DNA of 61,968 nt from Cladosporium sp. IMV 00045 (Eukaryota > Ascomycota > Dothideomycetes > Cladosporiales > Cladosporiaceae), in the NCBI GenBank assembly GCA_001931905.2, contig MSJI02000823.1, positions 1 to 61,968 on the forward strand, in the 5' to 3' direction. A program made the translations under genes and the position numbers. The first letter of the stretch is position 1. Each line of letters starts with the position of its first letter. This document shows positions 22,224 to 31,293 of the stretch, in pieces. Below the pieces are notes generated by a model. That model was not told where the DNA came from and ran no database searches. It saw only the letters and a program-made list of their open reading frames with translations.

Positions 22224-22573
22224 CTACTCAGCGCCCGCCGGTCTCTCAGCCAGAACCTGCTCCTGACCCTGCGCGGAGGGCACGCCGGCGGCGCCACCAC
22301 CTCTGCCGCCCCGCCTCGTCGCCGCCTCGGCGTCCTTCTCGGTGTTGATCTTCTCGACGATCTTCTCGATCTCCTCCGCCTGCAGGTAGGCGACCTCGTT
22401 GCCGGGCGTCATGACGGCAATTTCGATGTTTTTGGCGCCCGTCTGCACGACCTCGAGCAGCGATTTGATGGTCAGCTCGATGGTGCCGTCGCGGTCGAGC
22501 GAGTCGGTGTGGTTGCGCTCGAGGAATTCGCGCACCGTCTTGCTGGAGCGGCCGATGGCGTTTGCTTTCCTGG
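22224..22573 (-). CDS. PRE6: 20S proteasome subunit alpha-4, C-terminal exon (5' part lost in gap)
   Basis: The last ~116 codons of a minus-strand gene, entering from the N gap. The reading frame starts within KANAIGRSSKTVREFLE and continues through LLEVVQTGAKNIEIAVM, both diagnostic of the alpha-4 (Pre6) ring subunit. The stop codon is at 22224-22226. The extreme C-terminus is a Gly/Arg/Ala-rich tail instead of the Lys-rich tail of yeast Pre6; tails of this subunit vary. The remaining N-terminal half should lie immediately beyond the gap on the right, but the sequence there is NRP1, so it is missing from the assembly at this place. Confidence 0.9.
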
Positions 22574-22593
22574 NNNNNNNNNNNNNNNNNNNN
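22574..22593. other. Assembly gap of 20 N
   Basis: Exactly 20 undetermined bases. Both flanks are interrupted genes whose 5' parts point into the gap: PRE6 on the minus strand at left and NRP1 on the plus strand at right. The first NRP1 copy needs about 1.66 kb (12465-14122) for the missing part and PRE6 needs several hundred bases. The number of N is therefore a placeholder, or the join is wrong. Confidence 0.99.
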
Positions 22594-23529
22594 AAGAACC
22601 GCCCTCGCCCTGGTGACTGGACCTGCCCTAGCTGCGGCTTCTCTAACTTCCAGCGTCGCACAGCATGCTTCCGTTGCTCTTTCCCGGCCATGGGCGCTCA
22701 GCCTGACCCTTACAGCCAGGGATACGGCATGCCTCCCAACCCCTACGGTGGCCAGCCCGGCTATGGTCACCCTGGTATGATGGGCGGTCACGGCGGTCAT
22801 GGCCATGGTCACGGCCACGGCCACGGTTACGGTGGAATGGGTGGTCACGTTGGTGGCGGCGGTTCTGGAGGTGGCCGTGGTGGATCTGTTCCTTTCCGTG
22901 CTGGTGACTGGCAGTGCGGCAACGAGGGATGCAAGTACCACAACTTCGCCAAGAACACGAGCTGTCTGCGTTGTGGCGCGTCGCGTAGCCAGGCCGCTAT
23001 CATCGCTGAGGGTGGCATGACTACTTTCCCCGGCAACAACTACGGTGGCCCGCCTCACAACATGAACATGGGATCTTCCATGGGCGGTCAGTCATTCGGT
23101 GCCATGAACCAGGAGCACGGCCAGTACGGCGGCAGCGCCATGGGTGGCCCACCTGGCAACTTCGGTGGCCAGTCTTACGGACCTCCTTCGACTTACGCTC
23201 TTCCTTCTGGCATTGGTGCTCAGCCCAGCCCATACATGCCTGGTGGCTACTCTCAGATGGGTAGCAACGGCGGCATGCCGTCCCAAGGCAGCGCTTTCGA
23301 CTCTCGCGCCGAGCAGGCTTTCAACCAGGGTAACTCCAACCCCGCTGGTCCTGCGCCCGGCTACTCCAACGGCAGCTACGCCGGCGGTGCTGCTGCGTAC
23401 GGCCCTGCTGACGCTGCCCCCGGTGCTGGCGACCCTTTCTCGTTCCTGAGCTCCGGTATGGGCAACCTCGGCATCGACGAGCGTCGCAACGGCCAAGGCC
23501 CCGCTGGCGCCACCAAGTCTCCTCAGTAG
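22594..23529 (+). CDS. NRP1: Nrp1-type RNA-binding protein, C-terminal part (second copy, 5' lost in gap)
   Basis: The last 311 codons of a second NRP1, starting in frame at KNRPRPGDW, equivalent to base 14123 of the first copy. Both RanBP2 zinc fingers (CPSC...CFRC and CGNEGC...CLRC) and the Gly/Asn-rich tail are present. I see only two amino-acid differences from the first copy (His to Gln in AFNHGNS and Gly to Ala in ADAGPGAG), with most base changes synonymous. An apparent longer reading frame through the N run, joined to antisense PRE6, is an artefact. Downstream it faces the second F-box-like gene tail to tail, unlike the first copy. Confidence 0.9.
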   Translation, partial: KNRPRPGDWTCPSCGFSNFQRRTACFRCSFPAMGAQPDPYSQGYGMPPNPYGGQPGYGHPGMMGGHGGHGHGHGHGHGYGGMGGHVGGGGSGGGRGGSVPFRAGDWQCGNEGCKYHNFAKNTSCLRCGASRSQAAIIAEGGMTTFPGNNYGGPPHNMNMGSSMGGQSFGAMNQEHGQYGGSAMGGPPGNFGGQSYGPPSTYALPSGIGAQPSPYMPGGYSQMGSNGGMPSQGSAFDSRAEQAFNQGNSNPAGPAPGYSNGSYAGGAAAYGPADAAPGAGDPFSFLSSGMGNLGIDERRNGQGPAGATKSPQ

Positions 23530-24810
23530 ACTGTTCATCGAACGCATAGGCAAGGCGGACGACATACGGTCATGTCTCTTCATTCACCGATCATCGAAAA
23601 AAATCACATACAACAATCGACAAAAAAACATATCATTTCGACTTCATTGGCGTGCGAAAGCGAGTTTTTCAGGGGCAACCGGAAGGGATACTACAAAATT
23701 GAAAGGCAAAATGGGGGAAGCGGTCAGCGGTTGCAGGTTGCAGGTTCTTATCACCAAACATTAGCGAAGGCGCCCGGTTCAAACCAGAGTGAGATGAGTA
23801 AGAGTGAGAGGGGAAGAGCGCTCGCGTAGAAAGTGAGCGAGAGAAGGAGACGCGAAAAGGGAAGCGAACAAAAACGTTTTTAGCGAGGCGTCGGGAAGCA
23901 GCTCAAAAAGCCCCCCTGTTAGATGGGTTTTCTTGCTATTAGGGTTCGTTGTTGCTGTCGTTTGTGTCGATCGAGTTTCGCACATTTTGAGGGTTTTATG
24001 CTTGGTCGTTTGGGTTTGAATTGGGGGAGCGTGGTTTGGGGGGTTTTCATATCTTGCTTTTCTTGGTTGTTTTTGTTGTCTTGTACTCTTTTTCTACTTT
24101 TACTCTCTCTTATCCATCATCTGATTCAACTCTCTCTTCTCTCTTCGTCGATGTTGTCGTCATGCCCATTGCCTTTCTGACTTCTCTTCTACCACAATTG
24201 TCTTCTTGTGCCATGTACGTCCATCTCTCTCTACTGTCTGTGTCTAGTCTCGTCGTATCATCTTCCTCGTCCAAACAGATGAAAGTCTTCACCAATTTGG
24301 TCCATACCATTTTGCTCTGACCCAGGTACTTCACCCCCCTTTGAGGACTTTCCTCGGACAACCTGAGATCTGTGTATCTAGGTACACGCCTGAATAGGTT
24401 GGAAATGTACGTTGTTGCCTTTCCTCGCTTTTATTAAGTGCAGTTTCCACTGTTGATGCATTTTTTCAGCATCTGGCGGTGGGGTTTCTTTTTTCGTGAT
24501 TAATTTCCTTGAATCACGTCTTTGTTGCTTTTATTCAATCATTTTCCTGTTTCGACTGAGGGGGCTCAATGAATTTGCTCTTATTGGATCAATGGAGATC
24601 CCTGAGGGATACCAAGGGAAGATTGCACGAGGGGTTGTCACTTCAGATTTTGATGCGGTATTTCTCAAATGGATGTGGGCTCGCTTTGAAGTTGGTAGGG
24701 GCACTATACCTGCACGTCGTGGTGGTATGGAGGAATGTTTCCGGGTTTGTCACCCTACCTTCCTTACTCTGATCGCTCACGACGGTGGTTTGTTGTTCGA
24801 ACATTACTTC
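23530..24810. other. NRP1 3' region, rearrangement junction and F-box-like 3' region
   Basis: To about 24270 this follows the 3' region of the first NRP1. From about 24670 it follows, inverted, the 3' region of the first F-box-like gene (matching 7110 downward). The ~300-400 bases between have no clear match to either, and the copies change partner here. No gene is seen. Confidence 0.6.
23712..23789 (+). promoter_or_regulatory. Conserved 78-nt element in the NRP1 3' region (second copy)
   Basis: Identical to 15238-15315, including the GGTTGCAGGTTGCAGGTT repeat, and at a similar distance from the stop codon. The shorter second block is at about 23873-23909. Confidence 0.45.
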
Positions 24811-26750
24811 TCATCCACGCTGGACTCCACCACCACCAGTCTTCCTCGGCAACAACTTCAACCCCTTGTCGAGCCTCAACATCTCCTCCTCCGTCAAGAT
24901 CGGCAGCTTCCTCCCTATCCCGTCGTGCCAACCCCAAACCATCATCTTCACCCAAACCTCCCCCAAATTCAATTCCCGCTTGACACTCTCCCGCATCACC
25001 AACTGATCCACTCTGATCAGCTTCTTCCTCACCACCCCCATCCCCTTGTGCGCATTCACCGTCCGGAAAGGCGTCACGCTCTTCTTCATCACGTCCCCCA
25101 TCTCCGTGCCTTCCATTCTTATCATCTCCCCCAGTATCCCCTCGTCGACAACCACCCGCTGCTCTCCCACACGCTCCATTTGCGCCGTGCCGATTTCATG
25201 CGGCGGTACATCCAGAACGCGCTGCAGTTTCGCCCGCTGAAGCATTTTCTCCTTGTCCTCTTCCCTCCCCGCATACTCCTCATCCTCATCACCATCGTCT
25301 TCCTCCTCCTCCTCAGAGGGATCATAACAATGCCTCACCCACAACCACACCAAATCCAACCTCCCCATCCCCTCCGCCGGCGCCAGCGGATCCGGTCCCC
25401 AACCCCTCAGCACGCGCCAGAGGGGCGTCAGACTCCTCTCGGCGAGAAGCGTCTTGCGCAGCGCCACGCCGGTGAATCCGAGGTTGGCCAGGTGCGGCGG
25501 GTAGGCGTGTGTGTCGGCGTGGTTGGCGGGCCAGACGCGCCCTTCGGGAGAGGTGAAGTGCATGTCCAGTTTGAGGAAGAACATGGTCAGGATGTGCAGG
25601 GCGGTGTTGCAGATGTAGCTTTTGCTGTGGATGGTTAGGAGGCGTTGGGCGGTTGTCGGGAGGTCGAGGATGAACCACAGGCGCTGGAGATTTCGTCAGT
25701 CGGGGTTTCTCACACGATCCCGAAGGGTGGAGGAATTGGGAACATCGAGCGGGAAAGGAGATGTCCACTCACTTTCAACGTCATCAACGTCCCCGGCGGA
25801 CACCGATGCCCATAGCTCGCCAACTGGATCAAGACATCCTTACAAACCGCGTGCCTGTACACCGCCATCTGCGCCCACCTCAGACTCGGAACGTCTCTGA
25901 GATCATCATACCTCCTGTCCACCACATCCTCCAACCCTATCAGGCGACTCTTCTGCCTCAGCCGGGGGTCCTTGATGCACAGTCTCTTGTAGCAGCGCCA
26001 GGGGAAGACGAGCTCTGATTTGGGCGCTAGCGTGCGCGTCAGAGCGAGCATGTGCGCCGTCATGTGCACGTTGAGCTGGTGGTGGTATTCTTTGCTGATG
26101 GCGTAGAGGGCTATCAGGGAGGGGATGGTGAGGTAGCTTGTTAGGAGGAGGAGCAGGTCGTTGTTCGCGCAGAAGGCGCTGATCAGGCTGAAGGGTCGGG
26201 GCTTGCGTGTGGGTTTGGGGGTGGGCGTTGTTAGGGCGGAGAGGGGGATTGTGTAGGCTTTGGGGGTGGTGAAGGTTAGGTTGGTGAGGCCGGCGGTCAG
26301 TTGGGATTTGAGGGTGGTTTGGGGGATGGGGAGACCCGTGGTGGGTGGGTCTTTCTTTTGCTGGACGATGTCGAGTGCTTGGTTGGTCGGGTTTGGTGTG
26401 ATGTTGAAATTGCTCAAAATCGCTGTGAGCTGTGTTTGCTTCTGCCCCGTTTCTGATGCGAAGACAGCGCGCGGCGTGCCATCGTTGGCGCGGCTTCTTT
26501 TCGTGGTAAGGAGGGACTGTGGTTGTAGTGGTTCGAATTCTCCCGTGTTGAATTTCTCGGGTGATGCTTCGACTCGACGCTTGCGTAGGTTGCTCTCGTG
26601 ACTTGGTAGGATGTATGTTTGCTCGGTCGTGTGGCGAGTGTCGTCTTTGTCATTGCCAGTCTCATCGTCATCTTTGTTATTATCAGGCGTATTATCAGCC
26701 TGCTCATCATATCCCATGAAAAGCCCGAGACCCAGGACTGACGAGCCCAT
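24811..26750 (-). CDS. F-box-like protein of unknown function (second copy)
   Basis: Exons 26750-25773 and 25683-24811 with an 89-nt GT-AG intron, 616 aa. It matches the gene at 5023-6971 along its full length, with the same start (MGSSVLGLG), the same leucine-rich F-box-like stretch (here with IALYAI), LVFPWRCYKRLC and an acidic run that is shorter than in the first copy. The disordered acidic N-terminal segment is the most diverged part and has several in-frame indels. Both copies are open throughout. The start again lies inside the last exon of the small membrane protein gene. Confidence 0.75.
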
Positions 26751-27449
26751 CCGTGACGGGAGCAGGGAAGAATTTCCCGGACTTGTGGCTGCCGTGCTTT
26801 CGTGAGAAGCTGCTCGACTGCTTGTTGACGCTGTTGGGAGATCTGAAACTCCCGCTGTGTTGGCCACTCCCGCCACCGCCGCCGCCTCCTGGTGGCGATC
26901 GCACGCTGTCGGTGCCGGAGACGCCGGTGCCGGTGGTGGTTGTGTGGACTGTTCCTGGGCCTGGGAGGTGATTGTCAGCAACAAGTCCACTTCTAGAGAT
27001 CCCTCAAGCTCTCACTCGCCTCTGAGATCGGGCCGCTGCTCGTCTTCAAAGCTGACTCTCCTAGGTCGTCCAGCGGCTTGGGCAGCAGCGGAGGAGGGGA
27101 TGTCGTCGTCTGCATGCTGCTTGTGTGCGCTTCCGCGTCGCTCGCGGTTGAAGTCGGCGATCCACTCGCCTTCGTCGAGGCTGGTGTCATCGTCGTCTCT
27201 GCGGTGGTGGTGGTGAGTGTCCGAGTCATTGCGTTTCTTCTTACGATCCTTGCGATCCTTGCGGTCTTTCTTCTTGTGCTGCCCCTGCTCCTGCTCCTGC
27301 GGATGCTTCTTGGGGTCTTTGCGAAATTTGTTGCCGACGTTGCTGTGTGGTGCGTACCCCTTCTCGGGCCACATGTGGTAGTGGCTGATGCAGCAGAACG
27401 CGAAGGTGAGGACGCTGAGGGTGAAGTAGTAGAGGCGGTCGATCGCCAT
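26707..27449 (-). CDS. Small N-terminally membrane-anchored basic protein (second copy)
   Basis: Exons 27449-27020 and 26960-26707, 227 aa, the counterpart of 4341-5066. The anchor (MAIDRLYYFTLSVLTFAF), KDRKDRK repeats and C-terminus SRAFHGI are kept. The 59-nt intron starts with GC (GCGAGT) instead of GT (GTGAGT in the first copy) and ends CCCAG. GC-AG introns are spliced in fungi, and skipping it would give a stop within two codons, so splicing efficiency of this copy may be reduced. Phase 1 at the junction is the same as in the first copy. Confidence 0.68.
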
Positions 27450-28041
27450 TTGCTGGTGAGGGGAGTGGGAGCAAGCGGATGTTATTTGTGTTTTGGATGG
27501 TTTGTGTTGGGGTGGCGTTGGCGTTCCTTCCTGTTGTTGGGTAGGTGGTCCCTGGCGACAATAGAGAACGTTTATTGTCGGGGGTTCGAGTTGGCTTAGT
27601 GTGACATCAGGGGACTCGAATGAGGTGAAGTGCTATGGCTGTGAGTGGCTGTGGGGTTTACAATGGCATGTGAATGCTCCGCCGCCTGTGCGCAGACCTT
27701 CTGATTGATGACTAAGTTTGGCGCGAAGTGAAGTGAGGTCAGCTGGGGAAGGGAGAAATGGGGTGGAATGAACTGAAGTGAAAGAAAGTGGCCAAGCGAG
27801 TCCTGCAATAATATCACAAATAATCAAACAAATACAAGTGTTACTTACGCTGCGTTGAGCGCTGTGGTGTGGTATCATCCCAATGCGTATAAAACAATGG
27901 CCTGTTGAAATGGCCAGCTCCTCCCTTTCCCCCAAATAAAACCAAACGCCAATGCCAGACGGCGACGCCGAGCAATGCGCTGGAACCTATATCAATAGGC
28001 CCGCGCCTTTACAGATCAGTGTAGAGCTTTATCCCATCGCT
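27450..28041. other. Spacer between second-copy small membrane protein gene and FOL2
   Basis: Alignable with 3740-4340 in inverted orientation. It holds the leader of the small membrane protein gene with the inverted repeat at 27556-27580, and the FOL2 3' region. Confidence 0.5.
27556..27580. promoter_or_regulatory. Conserved inverted repeat CGACAATA-9-TATTGTCG (second copy)
   Basis: Both 8-bp arms and the 9-nt spacing are the same as at 4208-4232, 107 bp upstream of the ATG at 27449. Confidence 0.4.
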
Positions 28042-29158
28042 CTACTTCCTGTTGATGAGAGTGAGGAACTCATCTCTCGTCTTCGCGCGCTTCCTCATAG
28101 CACCGAGCATGCAGCTCGTAGTCGTGGAAGAACCGGACTTCTGCACGCCGCGCATGACCATGCACATGTGCGCCGACTCCATGACGACGGCGACACCTTG
28201 GGGTTTGAGCACTTCGCTGAGAGCGAGGGCGACTTGCTTCGTCAAACGCTCTTGCACTTGCAGGCGTCTGCTGAACATCTCGGCAATGCGAGCGAGCTTG
28301 GAAAGGCCGATGACTCGCCTGGATGGGATATATCCGATGTGCATCTACAATGAAGGGTCAGCCAAGATCTCCTTCATGCCAATTGACATGTCTTCTTACC
28401 TTGCCAACAAACGGCACCAAGTGGTGCTCGCACAGGCTGTACACCTCGATATCCTTTACGATCACCAACTCATCGTGGTCCTCCTTAAAGACGGCATTGT
28501 TAACGATATCCCGCAGATTCTCCTCGTAGCCCTTGGTGAAGAACATCATGGCCTTCGCGTACCGCTCCGGCGTGCCGTGCAAGCCCTCCCTGTCGGGGTC
28601 TTCCCCAATGCATTCGAGGATGGTGCGCACGGCGCCAGACAGTTTCGCCAGACGCGCCTCAGCTTCCTTCGGGCTCTCGCGCTCGCGCAGACGATCTAGC
28701 GTGCCGCTGCTCGGCCATGATAACCCGTCGAAGTCGATGGTCGGGTTGGAGGTGATGAAAGGGCTTTGGCTGCGGTGTTCGGTCGCGGGTGGGGTGGGTG
28801 GTGCTTCGTCGCGAAGGTCTCGCGCGGCCGTGTGCGTTCGCAGTGCTTCTATCGCGTCGTCGCCGACTTCTTCGTATTGCTTTGCGGATTTCTTTTGCTC
28901 GCCATTGCCATTGGTGGTGGTGGGTTGGGTAGTCTCGGCCGTGGAAGGTGAGTCGTCTTGGAGCGAGAGTTCGTCAAGGGACAATGGGACCTTGTGGGGA
29001 CCCATTGACGACTGGATGGAAGCAATGGTGCTGTCGCGGTCTTCGTGGTCTTGTTGCTCGGTGGTCGAGACAGAGGATTGGAGGGGAGAGTGGCCGTTGA
29101 TCAGGTGGGGAGGGATCGGCTTTGGCCTCGGGGCGTAGTGGTTGTGTTCGCCGTCCAT
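28042..29158 (-). CDS. FOL2: GTP cyclohydrolase I (second copy)
   Basis: Exons 29158-28400 and 28344-28042 with a 55-nt intron (GTAAGA..TAG), 353 aa, catalysing the same GTP to dihydroneopterin triphosphate step. Zinc ligands Cys243, His246 and Cys314 are kept. The protein differs from the first copy at seven N-terminal positions only (for example Phe8 to Tyr, Ala14 to Pro), while synonymous changes are spread along the gene. This pattern shows that both copies have been under selection since duplication. It is divergent from the complete CTK1, mirroring the left block, and its leader carries the same upstream ORF. Confidence 0.96.
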
Positions 29159-31293
29159 GGCGATGGTGAGGATTGACTGGATGTATGGTATGATTTGGAA
29201 ATCTATTAGTCTCGTATAGACTGCGGCCTTTATGTTTGTTCTGTGGTGTTAAGTCGTGGGTCCTGTCGAGTGAAAGAACGTATAACAGGTATTCTTTACA
29301 GGAAGTAGTTGGAATTGGCGGCTTCAATGTGATAGAACAGGTAGTCCATGGCCCTACCTGGGTGGAGATGATGTATGATATAAATAATAATGTGAAGACG
29401 GTGGGGCTCTCTCTGGTTTGCCCTCAGGTGCTACTCACATCCTTCTGCTCACCCATTTGCTTGTCTGGACCCTGCTGCTTTGGCTTTTTTTCTCTCCGCC
29501 CGCGAGCAAGCGAGAGTGATGACAAGGAAATCATGGCCTCAGGCAAGCAAAAGTGTCCGAGCTTGCCAAATCCCCTCGGCCAGTTTTGGACCTGCTTTCA
29601 CCCGCCCGCCTCCGCCTTTCCAACCTCACGTAGCATGACAGCCAGAGGCCGGCGGGCAGTCAGCATGCGAGCAGTCTCTCTTCACCATCCGCCATCATCA
29701 TCGCCGCGCGCTCTATTTTACCTCTTTCGCATCTCCTACCCCTTCCGCAGATCTTCCTCCCTTCTTTATGTTCTACACACTCCGCTATGTTGACACTTCT
29801 GGTACGCTTGCGCGCGCCCGCGCCACATGCTTGTGAACTACGCCGAGCGGGCAGACCCTCCACCACTGCTGCATACCCTGCTGCGCATCCCCGTTCTCAG
29901 GTCACTTTCCGCAAGATGGCTGGAAAGCCGGGTTTGACATAACACTACTCTGTGTATGCGGACACGAACAGTCACCGCCTTGATACTGCTTGATTCAAGC
30001 GATTTGGCGCGTTGTACCGCCTTCTTCCCTGATCTGCCATCTCGCGTCAGACCACGACGACATGTTCCTGGACCTTCTGTATTCCGTTTCTAGATAGTCG
30101 TATGTCTTGTAATGTTTGGAGGGCTTCCCCAAGGGCATGGCAGAGAGTTACGTTGCGAGGCGTATCCTCACGCACCATCTCTCCAAATGCCCATCTTCTA
30201 CCTGGCACTGGAACGAGCTTGAACTACAACATGGCCTCAACCACGACACTATGCGTAACACGATGCGACTTTTGGAAGCCAACAGAGGCAGAGGAGTTTG
30301 CTGTGGTCGTCAGACCAGGACCTCATTGCATGCGAGGTCTATTCAATACGGCACCGACATAAGCACGTGCTATTCACTCTACGCCGTGAACGCTCGCCGT
30401 GCCGTTATTGTAGCTAACAGAGGGAAGCTGCTGAATGCGGCGTTGGTGCGAGCGGGAAGTGGTGCGGACGATGCAAGCCGCTCGAGAGTATCAGAGAAGT
30501 GGCGGTCCAGCGACTCTTCGCACTCACGCCAGCAACTTGATCTTGGAGCATGTGCTGTGCTCCAAACATCCATGTCACTGTGCGTTTGGGCAAGGAATGC
30601 ATTTTCGAGGTCGACAGGTGACAAAGTGCTAACAAGTGTTCTACCATGAAAAATCACTTCACGGGGCCAGGCCGAGGTGATGGAGCAACGCTTTTTTTGA
30701 CCTCAGCTCGCGCGCTTCAAGGCTGATCGTTCAAAGAGATGCTTCACTTGCACACTTGAAGTATCTCTTCAGATCACGCCTGAATGGTCTAACAGTCTAG
30801 GCAAAACATTCCATCAACTTCAGTGTTGGTCGAGACGTCTGCTCTGTGTCGACAGCAAGGGGGTTACGGTTGAATACATCACTCTGGGAAGATGTCCAAG
30901 GCGCTCTGCCACCACTAAGGATATTCCGTGAAACGCAGCGGAACAGAGCAATGCAGACCCGTTGTGCCAAGGCGGATCAGAAGCAGAGTGAGCACGGGCC
31001 ATTCTAAATGAAAGGCAGCCAGGCAAGGCAGTGAACGTTCATGCGGCCAACGGGGGCTTGGGAGGGACGGCATCTCATGGGAAAAAAGCAGTCATAGTAG
31101 TTTTGGTGAGTGCGAACAGACTGGCGCTGTCTGGATTTCCGTGCAGTCTCTGCGGACGTTTGTGATCGCTGCGCTGGCGAATTGCTGTACATGTACTTCG
31201 TCATCAGCCAGGTCGAAAGCCAAAGCCGTGGCACCTCCAGTCGCACCGACGGGCAAAGCTGCGAGTCGCAAATGACCACCGCGCCATTTATCC
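29159..31293. other. FOL2-CTK1 divergent intergenic region (second copy)
   Basis: The inverted counterpart of 447-2622, diverged by substitutions and indels. It includes the upstream ORF at 29296-29349. The coding-like stretch at about 30000-30390 has the same in-frame TAG as the first copy, and the changes between copies are mostly amino-acid changing, so I treat it as non-coding. Confidence 0.55.
29296..29349 (-). CDS. Upstream ORF in the FOL2 leader (second copy)
   Basis: ATG complementary to 29347-29349, TAA at 29296-29298, encoding MDYLFYHIEAANSNYFL, identical to the peptide at 2431-2484. The bases between this ORF and the FOL2 ATG have diverged much more than the ORF itself. Confidence 0.6.
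   Translation of the reverse strand: MDYLFYHIEAANSNYFL

Larger units (their letters stand above)
22594..24300 (+). repeat. Direct duplication of the NRP1 3' half, second unit
   Basis: This unit begins directly at the N gap and runs to the junction with the inverted F-box-like block. Confidence 0.9.

Noticed and set aside
22399..23529. An apparent 376-codon ORF through the N gap
   Set aside because: Its first part is antisense to PRE6 and its second part is NRP1; the fusion exists only because N is read as open.
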